From assembly GCA_023427285.1 (NCBI GenBank), contig JAEZBH010000378.1, forward strand, positions 1 through 7,323: a stretch of DNA of 7,323 bases, written 5' to 3'. Below, piece after piece: positions 1 through 5,296 of the stretch. The first letter of the stretch is position 1. Each line of letters starts with the position of its first letter. Made by a program: the position numbers and the translations under genes. This DNA comes from Pseudomonadota bacterium. Its GTDB lineage: Bacteria; Pseudomonadota; Alphaproteobacteria; Sphingomonadales; Sphingomonadaceae. Under the pieces are notes generated by a model. That model saw only the letters and a program-made list of their open reading frames with translations, had not been told where the DNA came from and did no database searches.

Positions 1-200
1 GCCACCTGATTGCCCACAAACACGCGCAGGCCGATTTCCGCGCCTTCGGAGCGTCTCACGTCCTCCAGTTCGCCAAGGCGCACCTGAGCAGAAACCGAAG
101 CGTCCTCCACGTAAATGGCGTCAGCAGCGGTTGCCCCGGCCTGTCTGGCACGGTCGATCAAAAGGGTGAGGCGCTCAAGCGCGGAATCTATCGTCAGCAT
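1..200 (-). CDS. PmbA/TldD-family metallopeptidase, N-terminal fragment
   Basis: The minus strand reads from an ATG at 200 to the window edge without a stop, giving about 66 N-terminal residues (MLTIDSALERLTLL...). Near residues 58-66 it has GAEIGLRVFVGNQV, which matches the conserved start of the TldD/PmbA (TldE) family. These proteins form a TldD-TldE zinc protease that degrades or matures modified peptides; the zinc residues lie C-terminal, outside this window. The N-terminus looks more like PmbA/TldE than TldD, but I would not assign a symbol from 66 residues. The ribosome-binding site is weak. A TTGACG (complement of 231-236) could be a -35 box. It runs in the same direction as ubiA, but 376 bp of hairpin-rich DNA separates them, so one operon is doubtful. 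Confidence 0.88.
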   Translation of the reverse strand, partial: MLTIDSALERLTLLIDRARQAGATAADAIYVEDASVSAQVRLGELEDVRRSEGAEIGLRVFVGNQV

Positions 201-324
201 GGCGCATCCGTTACTTGATCAACGTGTTGGCGTCAAAGGCTGGGCAGGACTTCAGCCCCTGATTTCACAAGCAAACGCTCAGAGCCGCCAAAGGGAGGTG
301 CCTGAGAACATCAACTTGTATTTA

Positions 325-397
325 TGCGAGGGCAGCAAGCCCTCGCGCTCCCATTCGTTTTATAGGACCGTGCGCGGCATGAAGGGTGCGGCCCTAT
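325..397. repeat. 73-bp dispersed structured repeat, copy A
   Basis: This aligns without gaps to copy B at 3886-3958, with about 60 of 73 positions identical. It folds as two hairpins joined by CGCTCCCATTC-type sequence. Stem 1 is GCGAGGGC (326-333) with GCCCTCGC (339-346). Stem 2 is ATAGGACCG (362-370) with CGGCCCTAT (389-397), with one A-C mismatch. Differences from copy B preserve pairing at two positions (C333-G339 becomes T-A; T363-A396 becomes A-T), which argues for selection on RNA or DNA structure. Relative to ubiA it lies in antisense orientation. Confidence 0.85.
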
Positions 398-423
398 AGG
401 TAAAGGGCCCTATAGGTAAAGGG
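390..423. repeat. 16-bp tandem duplication
   Basis: The unit GGCCCTATAGGTAAAG occurs at 390-405 and again at 406-421, followed by the first GG of a third unit. The first unit begins inside the 3' arm of repeat copy A, so the duplication has copied the edge of that hairpin. CCTATAGG in each unit is itself palindromic. Confidence 0.9.
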
Positions 424-426
424 AGG

Positions 427-453
427 TGCAGAAGGGACTGAGTCCCTCCTGCA
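427..453. other. Imperfect hairpin with 1-nt to 3-nt loop
   Basis: TGCAG (427-431) pairs with CTGCA (449-453) and AGGGACT (433-439) with AGTCCCT (441-447), around a tip of GACTGAGTC. One A-C mismatch (432/448) interrupts the stem. There is a run of A after it on the plus strand (T before it on the ubiA strand), so it is not a canonical terminator for ubiA. It may be another repeat element. Confidence 0.75.
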
Positions 454-546
454 ATCAAAAAGCCAATCCCCTAGCGCGGTTTGCGACCAGCTCGGCAAGC
501 AGGTCGCCCGCTTCTCAAATCCTTTGTTGGTCGCGCTTTCTTAACC

Positions 547-564
547 GCAAAACATGCGTTTTGC
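547..564 (-). terminator. Hairpin just downstream of ubiA
   Basis: GCAAAAC (547-553) and GTTTTGC (558-564) form a perfect 7-bp stem with a 4-nt loop, beginning 13 nt past the ubiA stop on the minus strand. No T tract follows, so it is at best a weak terminator or a 3'-end stabilising hairpin. Confidence 0.35.
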
Positions 565-576
565 TCGAAAGTCGCT

Positions 577-1515
577 CTAAAACGCGAACAGGCAGGCACC
601 CAGCACCAGAAACCCGAAATCCCGGTTGGAGCGGAACAGCATCAGGCAGCGCGGGGAATCAGACGGCACCAGCATCCACACCTGCCAGATGAGGTGGAGG
701 AGGGCAGGCACCAGCAGCCAGACGCTGGGCGTTCCCGCCGCCGCAAGCGAGGCAAGCAGCAGCACCGACGTCAGAACATAGAAAACCGATATGCCGAGGC
801 GGGCATTGCCGCCAAGCCGCCGGGCCGAGGAACGCACGCCGACCAGCGCATCGTCTTCCATGTCCTGAAAGGCGTAGATGGTGTCGTACCCCAGCGTCCA
901 GAACACGCCCGCGGCATACATCAGGAGAGCAGGTGCCGTCGGCCAGTCGCCCGTCACCGCCGACCACCCGACCAGTGCGCCCCAGTTGAAGGTCAGCCCC
1001 AGCCACGCCTGCGGCCACCAGGTGATTCGCTTCATGAACGGATAGCCCGCCACCAGCACGATGGAGCCGAGCGCCACCACCTGCGCCACCGGGTTCAGCA
1101 TCAAGAGAACCGCCAAGCCCACCATGCATTGCATGAGGAGCCACACCCACGCCTCTTTCACCGAGACCTGCCCGCCCGGCAAGGGCCGGTTGCGGGTGCG
1201 CTCGACCTTGGCGTCGATGTCGCGGTCGACGATGTCATTGTAGGTGCAGCCCGCCCCGCGCATGGCGATGGAGCCCAGCGCGAACAGGATCAGCAGCGTG
1301 AGATTTGGATACCCCTGCCCCTCAACGTTGGAGGCAAGCGAGGCCGCCCACCAGCACGGCAGCAGCAGGAGCCAGGTGCCGATGGGCCGATCCAGCCGCG
1401 ACAAGCGCAAGTATGGCTGCCAGCCGCGCGGCATTCTCTCGACCCAGCTTCCGCGCACGGCATCCGGGGTCAGCGGCGGCTGCTCGGGAGGAAATGAACC
1501 GGACGGCTGGTGCAT
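577..1515 (-). CDS. ubiA: 4-hydroxybenzoate polyprenyltransferase UbiA
   Basis: This 312-residue integral membrane protein joins the polyprenyl chain to 4-hydroxybenzoate, the second step of ubiquinone synthesis, in the inner membrane. The first aspartate-rich motif is NDIVDRDID (residues 93-101) and the second is YDTIYAFQDMEDD (210-222); these bind the magnesium-diphosphate of the prenyl donor. The N-terminal block YLRLSRLDRPIGTWLLLLPCWW (35-56, allowing for the usual numbering) is characteristic of UbiA rather than of heme O or chlorophyll synthases. Several hydrophobic helices follow through to the C-terminus. The ATG at 1515 has a GAGGG ribosome-binding site 7 nt upstream (complement of 1523-1527). 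Length is normal to slightly long for the family because of a proline-rich N-terminal tail of about 25 residues. It is divergent from rsmE, with about 87 bp between the start codons. Confidence 0.97.
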   Translation of the reverse strand: MHQPSGSFPPEQPPLTPDAVRGSWVERMPRGWQPYLRLSRLDRPIGTWLLLLPCWWAASLASNVEGQGYPNLTLLILFALGSIAMRGAGCTYNDIVDRDIDAKVERTRNRPLPGGQVSVKEAWVWLLMQCMVGLAVLLMLNPVAQVVALGSIVLVAGYPFMKRITWWPQAWLGLTFNWGALVGWSAVTGDWPTAPALLMYAAGVFWTLGYDTIYAFQDMEDDALVGVRSSARRLGGNARLGISVFYVLTSVLLLASLAAAGTPSVWLLVPALLHLIWQVWMLVPSDSPRCLMLFRSNRDFGFLVLGACLFAF

Positions 1516-1602
1516 GGCGTAACCCTCGTGCTAACGAATGGGCTTCCTTCAAGCGCCCACCCTTGTGTGTCAAGCAAGACAACCCTCTCCGGTCAATCCA
1601 TC

Positions 1603-2334
1603 ATGTCCAAGCCTCTTGTCCGCCTTTTTGTCACCCAGCCGCTGAGCGAGGGCGCATCCATCGCCTTGCCGCGCGAATCCAGCCATTACCTGATCGAGGT
1701 GATGCGGATGCAGGCGGGCGATAGCGTTGCCGTGTTCGATGGCACGAACGGCGAATGGGAAGCCGTCATCGACGATCCCCACCGCAAGCAGGCAAAGCTG
1801 ACCGCGCAGCGCCAGGTGCGCCCGCAAGAAACGGTGCCCGACCTGTGGCTGCTGTTCGCGCCGATCAAGCAGGGCCGCATCGATTTCATTGCCGAGAAAG
1901 CCTGCGAGCTGGGCGTTGCCCACGTGAAGCCGGTGATTACCCAGCGCACCATCGTCAACCGCGTGCCGGTCGATCGGTTAAACGCCAACATGGTGGAAGC
2001 CGCCGAACAATGCGGCCGCACCGCTCTGCCCACCATTTCCGAGCCGGTGCAGCTCGACAAGCTGCTGGCCAGCTGGCCGGAAGAGCGCGCCCTGCTGTTC
2101 TGCGACGAGACGGGCGGCGCGCCCATGCTGGAGGCCCTGAAAGACCGGCCGCGCGGCGCGCCCGCCGCCATCCTGATCGGCCCCGAAGGCGGGTTCACGG
2201 ATGCCGAGCGCGAAAAAATTCGCGCCATCCCCTCCGCCATTCCCCTGTCGCTGGGGCCGCGCATCCTGCGGGCGGATACGGCAGCGGTTGCCGCGATTGC
2301 CCTGTGGCAGGCAACCCAGGGCGACTGGGCCTGA
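1603..2334 (+). CDS. rsmE: 16S rRNA (uracil-1498-N3)-methyltransferase RsmE
   Basis: RsmE uses S-adenosylmethionine to methylate U1498 of 16S rRNA in the decoding region of the small subunit. The 243-residue length equals that of the E. coli enzyme. The N-terminal PUA-like RNA-binding half includes SHYLIEVMRMQAGDSVAVFDG (residues 27-47). The SPOUT knot half carries KQGRIDFIAEKACELGV (89-105), EQCGRT (135-140), LIGPEGGFTDAE (191-202) and LGPRILRADTA (217-227), the last two forming the cofactor-binding trefoil knot. I chose the ATG at 1603, since residue alignment begins with PLVRLFV right after it. The frame is open upstream to 1510, but that segment overlaps the ubiA start and looks non-coding. 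The ribosome-binding site is weak. gshA follows 161 bp downstream on the same strand. Confidence 0.97.
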   Translation: MSKPLVRLFVTQPLSEGASIALPRESSHYLIEVMRMQAGDSVAVFDGTNGEWEAVIDDPHRKQAKLTAQRQVRPQETVPDLWLLFAPIKQGRIDFIAEKACELGVAHVKPVITQRTIVNRVPVDRLNANMVEAAEQCGRTALPTISEPVQLDKLLASWPEERALLFCDETGGAPMLEALKDRPRGAPAAILIGPEGGFTDAEREKIRAIPSAIPLSLGPRILRADTAAVAAIALWQATQGDWA

Positions 2335-2495
2335 GAGCCCTTTTCACATGGCTTTACAGGGAGGCAGTACGGGCCACATCCGCAACAGGGAAAAGGCCTA
2401 CCGCGCCGTCAACACGACAATGCGTTCTCGTCTGACGAACAAACCTCCCTTTTCCATGCCTTGTAGATGCAACGAAAGTTGAGTAGGCCTCCGCC
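2335..2495 (+). promoter_or_regulatory. Spacer between rsmE and gshA; possible gshA promoter
   Basis: No gene fits here. TTGTAG at 2461-2466 and TAGGCC at 2484-2489 are spaced 17 bp, a weak match to a housekeeping promoter. If used, transcription would start almost on the gshA ATG at 2496, giving a leaderless or very short-leader mRNA. No clear rsmE terminator is visible, so read-through from rsmE is also possible. Confidence 0.25.
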
Positions 2496-3866
2496 ATGAG
2501 CACACGAGTCTCCAGCACGGATGATGAACGGACTCTCGAGTCCAGGGCGGCCCTTGCCGAATATCTCGCAACGGGATCAAAACCCGCAGAAAACTGGCGG
2601 CTTGGCACCGAACACGAGAAGTTTGTCTACACTCTCGATACCCTGATGCCACCCAGCTACGAGGCAAAGGGCGGCATTCGCGATCTGCTTTCAGGCCTTG
2701 CCGAATTCGGTTGGGAGCCGATCATCGAGGGCGGAAACGTCATCGCGCTGAAAAAGGATGAGGCCTCCGTCAGCCTTGAGCCCGGTGGACAACTGGAGCT
2801 GTCCGGTGCTCCGCTGGAAACAGTCCACGGCACCGCAGACGAACTGGCCAGCCACCTGCGCGAATGCCATCTGATTGGCGAGAAGCTCAGCGTCGGCTTT
2901 CTCGGCCACGGCTTCACGCCCAATCGCCGCCGCGATGAGATGCCAGTGATGCCCAAGGGGCGCTACGGCATCATGATGAACCACATGCCCAAGGTGGGCG
3001 GGCTCGGGCTGGACATGATGTTCCGCACCTGCACCGTGCAGGTGAACCTCGACTTCTCATCCGAAGCGGACATGGTGAAGAAGTTCCGCGTGTCGCTGGC
3101 CCTGCAGCCGGTGGCAACGGCGCTGTTCGCCAACTCGCCGTTCACCGAGGGCAAGCCCAACGGGTTCCTCTCCTACCGCAGCCACATCTGGACCGACACC
3201 GACCCGCACCGCACCGGCATGCTGCCGTTCGTGTTCGAGGACGGCTTCGGCTTCGAGCGCTACGCCGAGTACATGCTCGACGTGCCGATGTACTTCGTCT
3301 TCCGCGACGGCAAGTACATCGATGCCGCCGGTCAGAGCTTCCGCGACTTCATGGCTGGCCGCCTGCCCGCCCTGCCGGGCGAGCGCCCGTCGCTGGCGGA
3401 CTGGAAAGACCACCTCTCGACCGCCTTCCCCGAAGTGCGCCTCAAAACCTTCCTTGAAATGCGCGGCGCGGATTGCGGCCCGGCCCAGCGCGTCGTCGGC
3501 CTGCCAGCGCTGTGGGTCGGCCTGCTCTATGACGGCACCGCTCTGGATGCCGCATGGGATCTGGTGAAGGACTGCACCAACGAAGAGCACGAGCAACTCC
3601 GCCGCGACGTGCCGCGCCTTGGCCTTAAAACCCCGTTCCGGGGCGGCACGCTGCAAGAAATCGCCCAGCAAACCGTCGCCATCGCCGATGCGGGCCTCAA
3701 GGCGCGCAATCGCCTGAACGCCGCAGGCCAGACCGAGCAGATCCACCTTGCTGAACTGCACGAGATCGCCAAAACCGGCGTCACCCCCGCCGAGCGCCTG
3801 CTCACCGCCTACCACGGCCCCTGGCACGGCGACATCACCCGGATTTTTGCGGAAGAGAGTTATTAA
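2496..3866 (+). CDS. gshA: Glutamate-cysteine ligase, plant/alphaproteobacterial (GCS2) type
   Basis: This 456-residue cytosolic enzyme makes gamma-glutamylcysteine from glutamate, cysteine and ATP, the first and rate-limiting step of glutathione synthesis. Family signatures are [11 protein letters not shown] (residues 35-45; the glutamates are metal/ATP ligands), [14 protein letters not shown] (93-106), YGIMMNHMP (157-165), [13 protein letters not shown] (175-187) and [20 protein letters not shown] (212-231). These place it in the plant-type class shared with alphaproteobacteria, not the E. coli GshA class. Length is normal for that class (about 450-460). The ATG at 2496 lies shortly after TAGG, a weak ribosome-binding site; no better start is seen. 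The gene ends at TAA 3864-3866 and is followed within 25 bp by the hairpin pair of repeat copy B. Confidence 0.97.
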   Translation: MSTRVSSTDDERTLESRAALAEYLATGSKPAENWRLGTEHEKFVYTLDTLMPPSYEAKGGIRDLLSGLAEFGWEPIIEGGNVIALKKDEASVSLEPGGQLELSGAPLETVHGTADELASHLRECHLIGEKLSVGFLGHGFTPNRRRDEMPVMPKGRYGIMMNHMPKVGGLGLDMMFRTCTVQVNLDFSSEADMVKKFRVSLALQPVATALFANSPFTEGKPNGFLSYRSHIWTDTDPHRTGMLPFVFEDGFGFERYAEYMLDVPMYFVFRDGKYIDAAGQSFRDFMAGRLPALPGERPSLADWKDHLSTAFPEVRLKTFLEMRGADCGPAQRVVGLPALWVGLLYDGTALDAAWDLVKDCTNEEHEQLRRDVPRLGLKTPFRGGTLQEIAQQTVAIADAGLKARNRLNAAGQTEQIHLAELHEIAKTGVTPAERLLTAYHGPWHGDITRIFAEESY

Positions 3867-3885
3867 TTCTCTGGGGGTTTGATTT

Positions 3886-3958
3886 TGCGAGGGTCGCAGA
3901 CCCTCGCGCTCCCATTCATTTCAAAGGGCCGTGTCCGTCATGACGGGTGCGGCCCTTT
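3886..3958 (+). repeat. 73-bp dispersed structured repeat, copy B
   Basis: This is the second copy of the element at 325-397, and the better folded one. Stem 1 is a perfect 9-bp pair, GCGAGGGTC (3887-3895) with GACCCTCGC (3899-3907). Stem 2 is AAAGGGCCG (3923-3931) with CGGCCCTTT (3950-3958), perfect over 9 bp, and encloses a further palindrome CCGTCATGACGG (3935-3946). It lies directly after gshA in the sense orientation. Confidence 0.85.
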
Positions 3959-3964
3959 CTTATG
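3923..3964 (+). terminator. Probable gshA transcription terminator
   Basis: The second hairpin of repeat copy B has a 9-bp GC-rich stem with an inner palindrome and ends in TTTCTTATG, a short T-rich tail on the gshA strand. It starts 57 bp past the gshA stop. The tail is shorter than in textbook terminators. Confidence 0.6.
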
Positions 3965-3966
3965 AG

Positions 3967-4918
3967 TTTAATGGGACGCACCCGGTCCTGACCGGGACGC
4001 ATATGCTCCTTAAAATCATTCAAGATATTAGAGCCGTGAAAGGCATGAGAAATCTGTTGGCGCAGCGGGGGAAGATCCGCACGGCACGCAAAGCGTCCAC
4101 GTCCGAGCGTTAAAGCCAAAACTTGATGCCACGGCACTGAGCCAAGGCTTGTGCAGGCCGCATGGTCTCAACCGCAAAGCGCTCGGTCGTGCTCAGAACC
4201 TCTGCCGGGGAAGCGCCGTCAGCCCGATCAAACGCGGCCCTGTAAAATGAAAGAACCGCCAAACTGGGAGTGCGGACGGTTGCTCCGGTGTTTCTGTTCT
4301 TGTCCTTTCCTTCCGTTGTGTTCCTGTCTTCGTGCCGGGATTTGCGGGAGATCGAGGGTGCTTTACGGTGACCGGGGAGTCAGGGGTTTCCAGAGCCGTG
4401 GGGTCAAACCATTCAATTACCCAGAATTGAATGCCCGGATGAAATGCCTGCGGCATGTCAGGCGCGATACTCAGACTGCCCGCGCAGGTAAAGGCGCAGA
4501 CCCGAAACGCTTTGGCACACAGAACGTTAGACGACCCTCGATCCCCCGGCGGGAACCCATCAACCCTACCCTGAACGCATGACCGGCCTTGTCACCACGT
4601 CCGGCCGCCCGGTGCTGCAATAGCGGTGGGCGTGCGCGGTGCCGCACTTCGTAGGCAAGCGCCCTCGTGCAGCCTGTTTGCTACCTGCGATGGTCAATGC
4701 AACGCCGTCCCTCCTTCGGCTGAAACACGGCCAAGGGAGCCTCCGATACGCCCCAAGGGGTCAGGAAAAAACGCCCTGTCCCCGGCGGATGAACACCTTC
4801 TGCCCGTCTCCGAGCAGGCTCATCGCAGTGCCCTCCCGCACATGGCGTTGCTGCCATCGTGTACCCGAACGCAACACCCGCACTAACCGCCACGCGACTC
4901 ACTGTGCACAAAGAAACG
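3967..4918. other. About 950 bp without a supportable gene
   Basis: Six-frame reading finds only short or overlapping open frames without good starts, recognisable motifs or consistent codon pattern. No tRNA, tmRNA, RNase P or SRP RNA signature was seen by eye. Structured spots are CCCGGT/ACCGGG (3981-3986/3991-3996), flanked by two copies of GGGACGCA, and the hairpin at 4410-4433. GC content stays high, unlike the AT-rich DNA that begins at about 4917. It may be a decayed gene region or carry untranslated RNA. Confidence 0.5.
4410..4433. other. Perfect 9-bp AT-rich hairpin
   Basis: CATTCAATT (4410-4418) and AATTGAATG (4425-4433) pair perfectly around ACCCAG. The stem is AT-rich within GC-rich surroundings. 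A second short hairpin, ATGCC/GGCAT, follows at 4444-4456. No T tract follows on either strand, so an operator or RNA element is as likely as a terminator. Confidence 0.7.
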
Positions 4919-4939
4919 ATAGGTAATTACCTATATAAT
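4919..4939 (+). promoter_or_regulatory. Consensus -10 box inside a 16-bp perfect palindrome
   Basis: ATAGGTAATTACCTAT (4919-4934) is a perfect palindrome and its right end runs into a consensus TATAAT (4934-4939). No good -35 box lies 16-18 bp upstream. A -10 box overlapped by a palindrome suggests a promoter controlled by a dimeric regulator. Transcription would begin near 4946 and run rightward into AT-rich DNA. The regulator is unknown. Confidence 0.5.
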
Positions 4940-5054
4940 GTCAAGATATATCCTGAGATTTAAGGTTTTCCCCTATTTTTCTTGCAACGTGCTCCCCCGG
5001 ATATTCGACTATTGAGGAATTTGCGCGACCGGACGACTATGGTATCCATGGCCT

Positions 5055-5082
5055 TGTGATTGCTATTTCAATGTGGATCACC
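5055..5082 (+). repeat. Direct repeat copy 2, inside the candidate small RNA
   Basis: TGTGATTGCTATTTCA (5055-5070) followed by ATGTGGATCACC matches 5260-5293, with three C/T or G/A differences and a 6-nt gap. In RNA terms every difference becomes a G-U wobble when this plus-strand copy pairs with the minus-strand copy at 5293-5260. It ends with GGATCACC, the same octamer found near the 3' end of bacterial 16S rRNA. Confidence 0.8.
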
Positions 5083-5087
5083 ACGAT

Positions 5088-5120
5088 AAGCCCGGGCGGT
5101 ACCAGCGTCCGGGCTTTTTT
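5088..5120 (+). terminator. Strong intrinsic terminator of the candidate small RNA
   Basis: AAGCCCGGGCG (5088-5098) pairs with CGTCCGGGCTT (5106-5116) over 11 positions including one G-U, around the loop GTACCAG (5099-5105). A run of six T (5115-5120) follows. This is a textbook rho-independent terminator for rightward transcription, yet no conventional gene precedes it. Confidence 0.88.
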
Positions 5121-5148
5121 CGTTATGGGCCCGGTTTCGTTATGGGCC
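5118..5148. repeat. 14-bp direct repeat between two hairpins
   Basis: TTTCGTTATGGGCC occurs at 5118-5131 and 5135-5148, a 17-bp period. The first copy follows the T-tailed hairpin; the second runs into the 5' arm of the next hairpin. This suggests that the hairpin-plus-flank unit arose by local duplication. Confidence 0.9.
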
Positions 5149-5170
5149 GGGGGTACCAGCCCCGGCCCAT
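5142..5170 (-). other. Perfect 11-bp hairpin, 3' end of the small peptide mRNA
   Basis: ATGGGCCGGGG (5142-5152) and CCCCGGCCCAT (5160-5170) pair perfectly around GTACCAG (5153-5159), the same loop as in the terminator at 5088-5120. On the minus strand it starts 8 nt after the stop of the small peptide frame, so it is placed as that mRNA's 3' hairpin, with loop CTGGTAC. No T tract follows on the minus strand, so termination there may need the next hairpin or another factor. Confidence 0.8.
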
Positions 5171-5178
5171 GCCGCGCC

Positions 5179-5292
5179 CTATTTGGAGCGTGAGACCTCC
5201 ACGATCTTGAGAACAAGCATCGCGAAGGCAATCATCAGCGTTGGCACGCCGATGATCAGTGTGATCGCTATTTCATATCTTATGCAGATCAC
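5179..5292 (-). CDS. Small hydrophobic peptide, possible type I toxin (37 aa)
   Basis: From GTG at 5292 to TAG at 5181-5179 the frame encodes 37 residues: a short polar start (MICIRYE), about 23 hydrophobic residues (IAITLIIGVPTLMIAFAMLVLKI, roughly 8-30) and the charged tail VEVSRSK. One membrane helix with a basic end is the usual plan of type I toxins and holin-like peptides; I find no named family. Translation start is uncertain: AAGGGGGTGATC (complement of 5298-5287) matches the extended Shine-Dalgarno complement TAAGGAGGTGATC at 11 of 12 positions, but it overlaps the GTG. The codon at ideal spacing in frame is ATA (5283), and the first in-frame ATG (5235) would leave 18 residues. A 10-bp inverted repeat lies immediately upstream. 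The frame stays open upstream without another start. Convergent with the candidate RNA 4946-5121. Confidence 0.4.
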   Translation of the reverse strand: MICIRYEIAITLIIGVPTLMIAFAMLVLKIVEVSRSK

Positions 5293-5293
5293 C
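5260..5293 (-). repeat. Direct repeat copy 1, over the peptide's translation start
   Basis: Matches 5055-5082 in the same orientation, with a 6-nt insertion (TATCTT within 5276-5283) and three transitions. On the minus strand it spans the Shine-Dalgarno-like GGTGATC, the GTG and the first 11 codons. Pairing by the plus-strand copy would cover the ribosome-binding region. Confidence 0.8.
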
Positions 5294-5296
5294 CCC

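Larger units (their letters stand above)
201..576. other. Gene-free, hairpin-rich intergenic region (ubiA 3' side / pmbA 5' side)
   Basis: No reading frame here looks coding. The stretch holds, left to right: the possible pmbA promoter side (201-240), dispersed repeat copy A (325-397), a 16-bp tandem duplication (390-423), an imperfect hairpin (427-453), an inverted pair GCGACC/GGTCGC (483-488/502-507) and a hairpin just after the ubiA stop (547-564). Because ubiA and pmbA are both on the minus strand, an ubiA transcript would run through all of these before reaching pmbA. Confidence 0.75.
4946..5121 (+). ncRNA. Candidate small RNA, possible antitoxin RNA
   Basis: A transcript from the TATAAT box at 4934-4939 would end at the strong terminator 5088-5120, giving about 175 nt. 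Inside it no reading frame above a dozen codons has a convincing start: ATG at 5039 gives 6 codons, and TTG at 5021 preceded by GAGGAA gives 12. Positions 5055-5082, just before the terminator, repeat a segment lying on the opposite strand at the start of the small peptide frame 5179-5292. The RNA could thus pair over 28 nt with that mRNA. The combination suggests a regulatory RNA acting by antisense pairing, comparable in layout to RNA II of the pAD1 par locus. Start and end points are inferred from sequence only. Confidence 0.45.

Noticed and set aside
325..397. CRISPR array or tRNA gene in the hairpin-rich intergenic regions
   Set aside because: No regularly spaced repeats with unique spacers and no TPsiC-arm or acceptor pairing were found.
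115..399. 94-codon plus-strand frame at the left edge
   Set aside because: Antisense to the PmbA/TldD start and runs through repeat copy A; no motif.
481..1497. 338-codon plus-strand open frame
   Set aside because: It lies antisense to ubiA, its product is a low-complexity His/Arg/Gln-rich string, and ubiA has clear motifs. It is a by-product of high GC content.
3057..3827. 256-codon minus-strand open frame
   Set aside because: Antisense to gshA, with no motif and no proper start; the gshA frame explains the open reading.
3931..4113. Small plus-strand frame after gshA (60 codons, or 36 from ATG 4003)
   Set aside because: It begins inside the repeat/terminator hairpin. From 4003 there is only a weak GGGA site and a basic, unrecognised product. 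Not enough to call a gene.
4110..4262. Minus-strand 50-codon frame ending in GIKFWL
   Set aside because: The composition is somewhat protein-like, but there is only a TTG start, no ribosome-binding site and no family recognised. A gene remnant is possible but unsupported.
4151..4582. 143-codon plus-strand frame and the overlapping 87-codon minus-strand frame 4193-4456
   Set aside because: Both give Pro/Arg/Cys-rich products without domains, overlap each other and lack ribosome-binding sites.
4761..4823. Minus-strand 20-codon frame with GGGAGGG 7 nt upstream
   Set aside because: The ribosome-binding site is good, but the peptide is very short and featureless, and no promoter or conservation can be seen.
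5055..5082. Reading the 5055-5082 repeat as a decayed second copy of the peptide gene
   Set aside because: On the minus strand it does give an N-terminus like the peptide's (EIAIT shared, 6-nt gap in frame), but similarity stops at once. The antisense-pairing reading also explains the promoter, terminator and loops. Kept as the main alternative.
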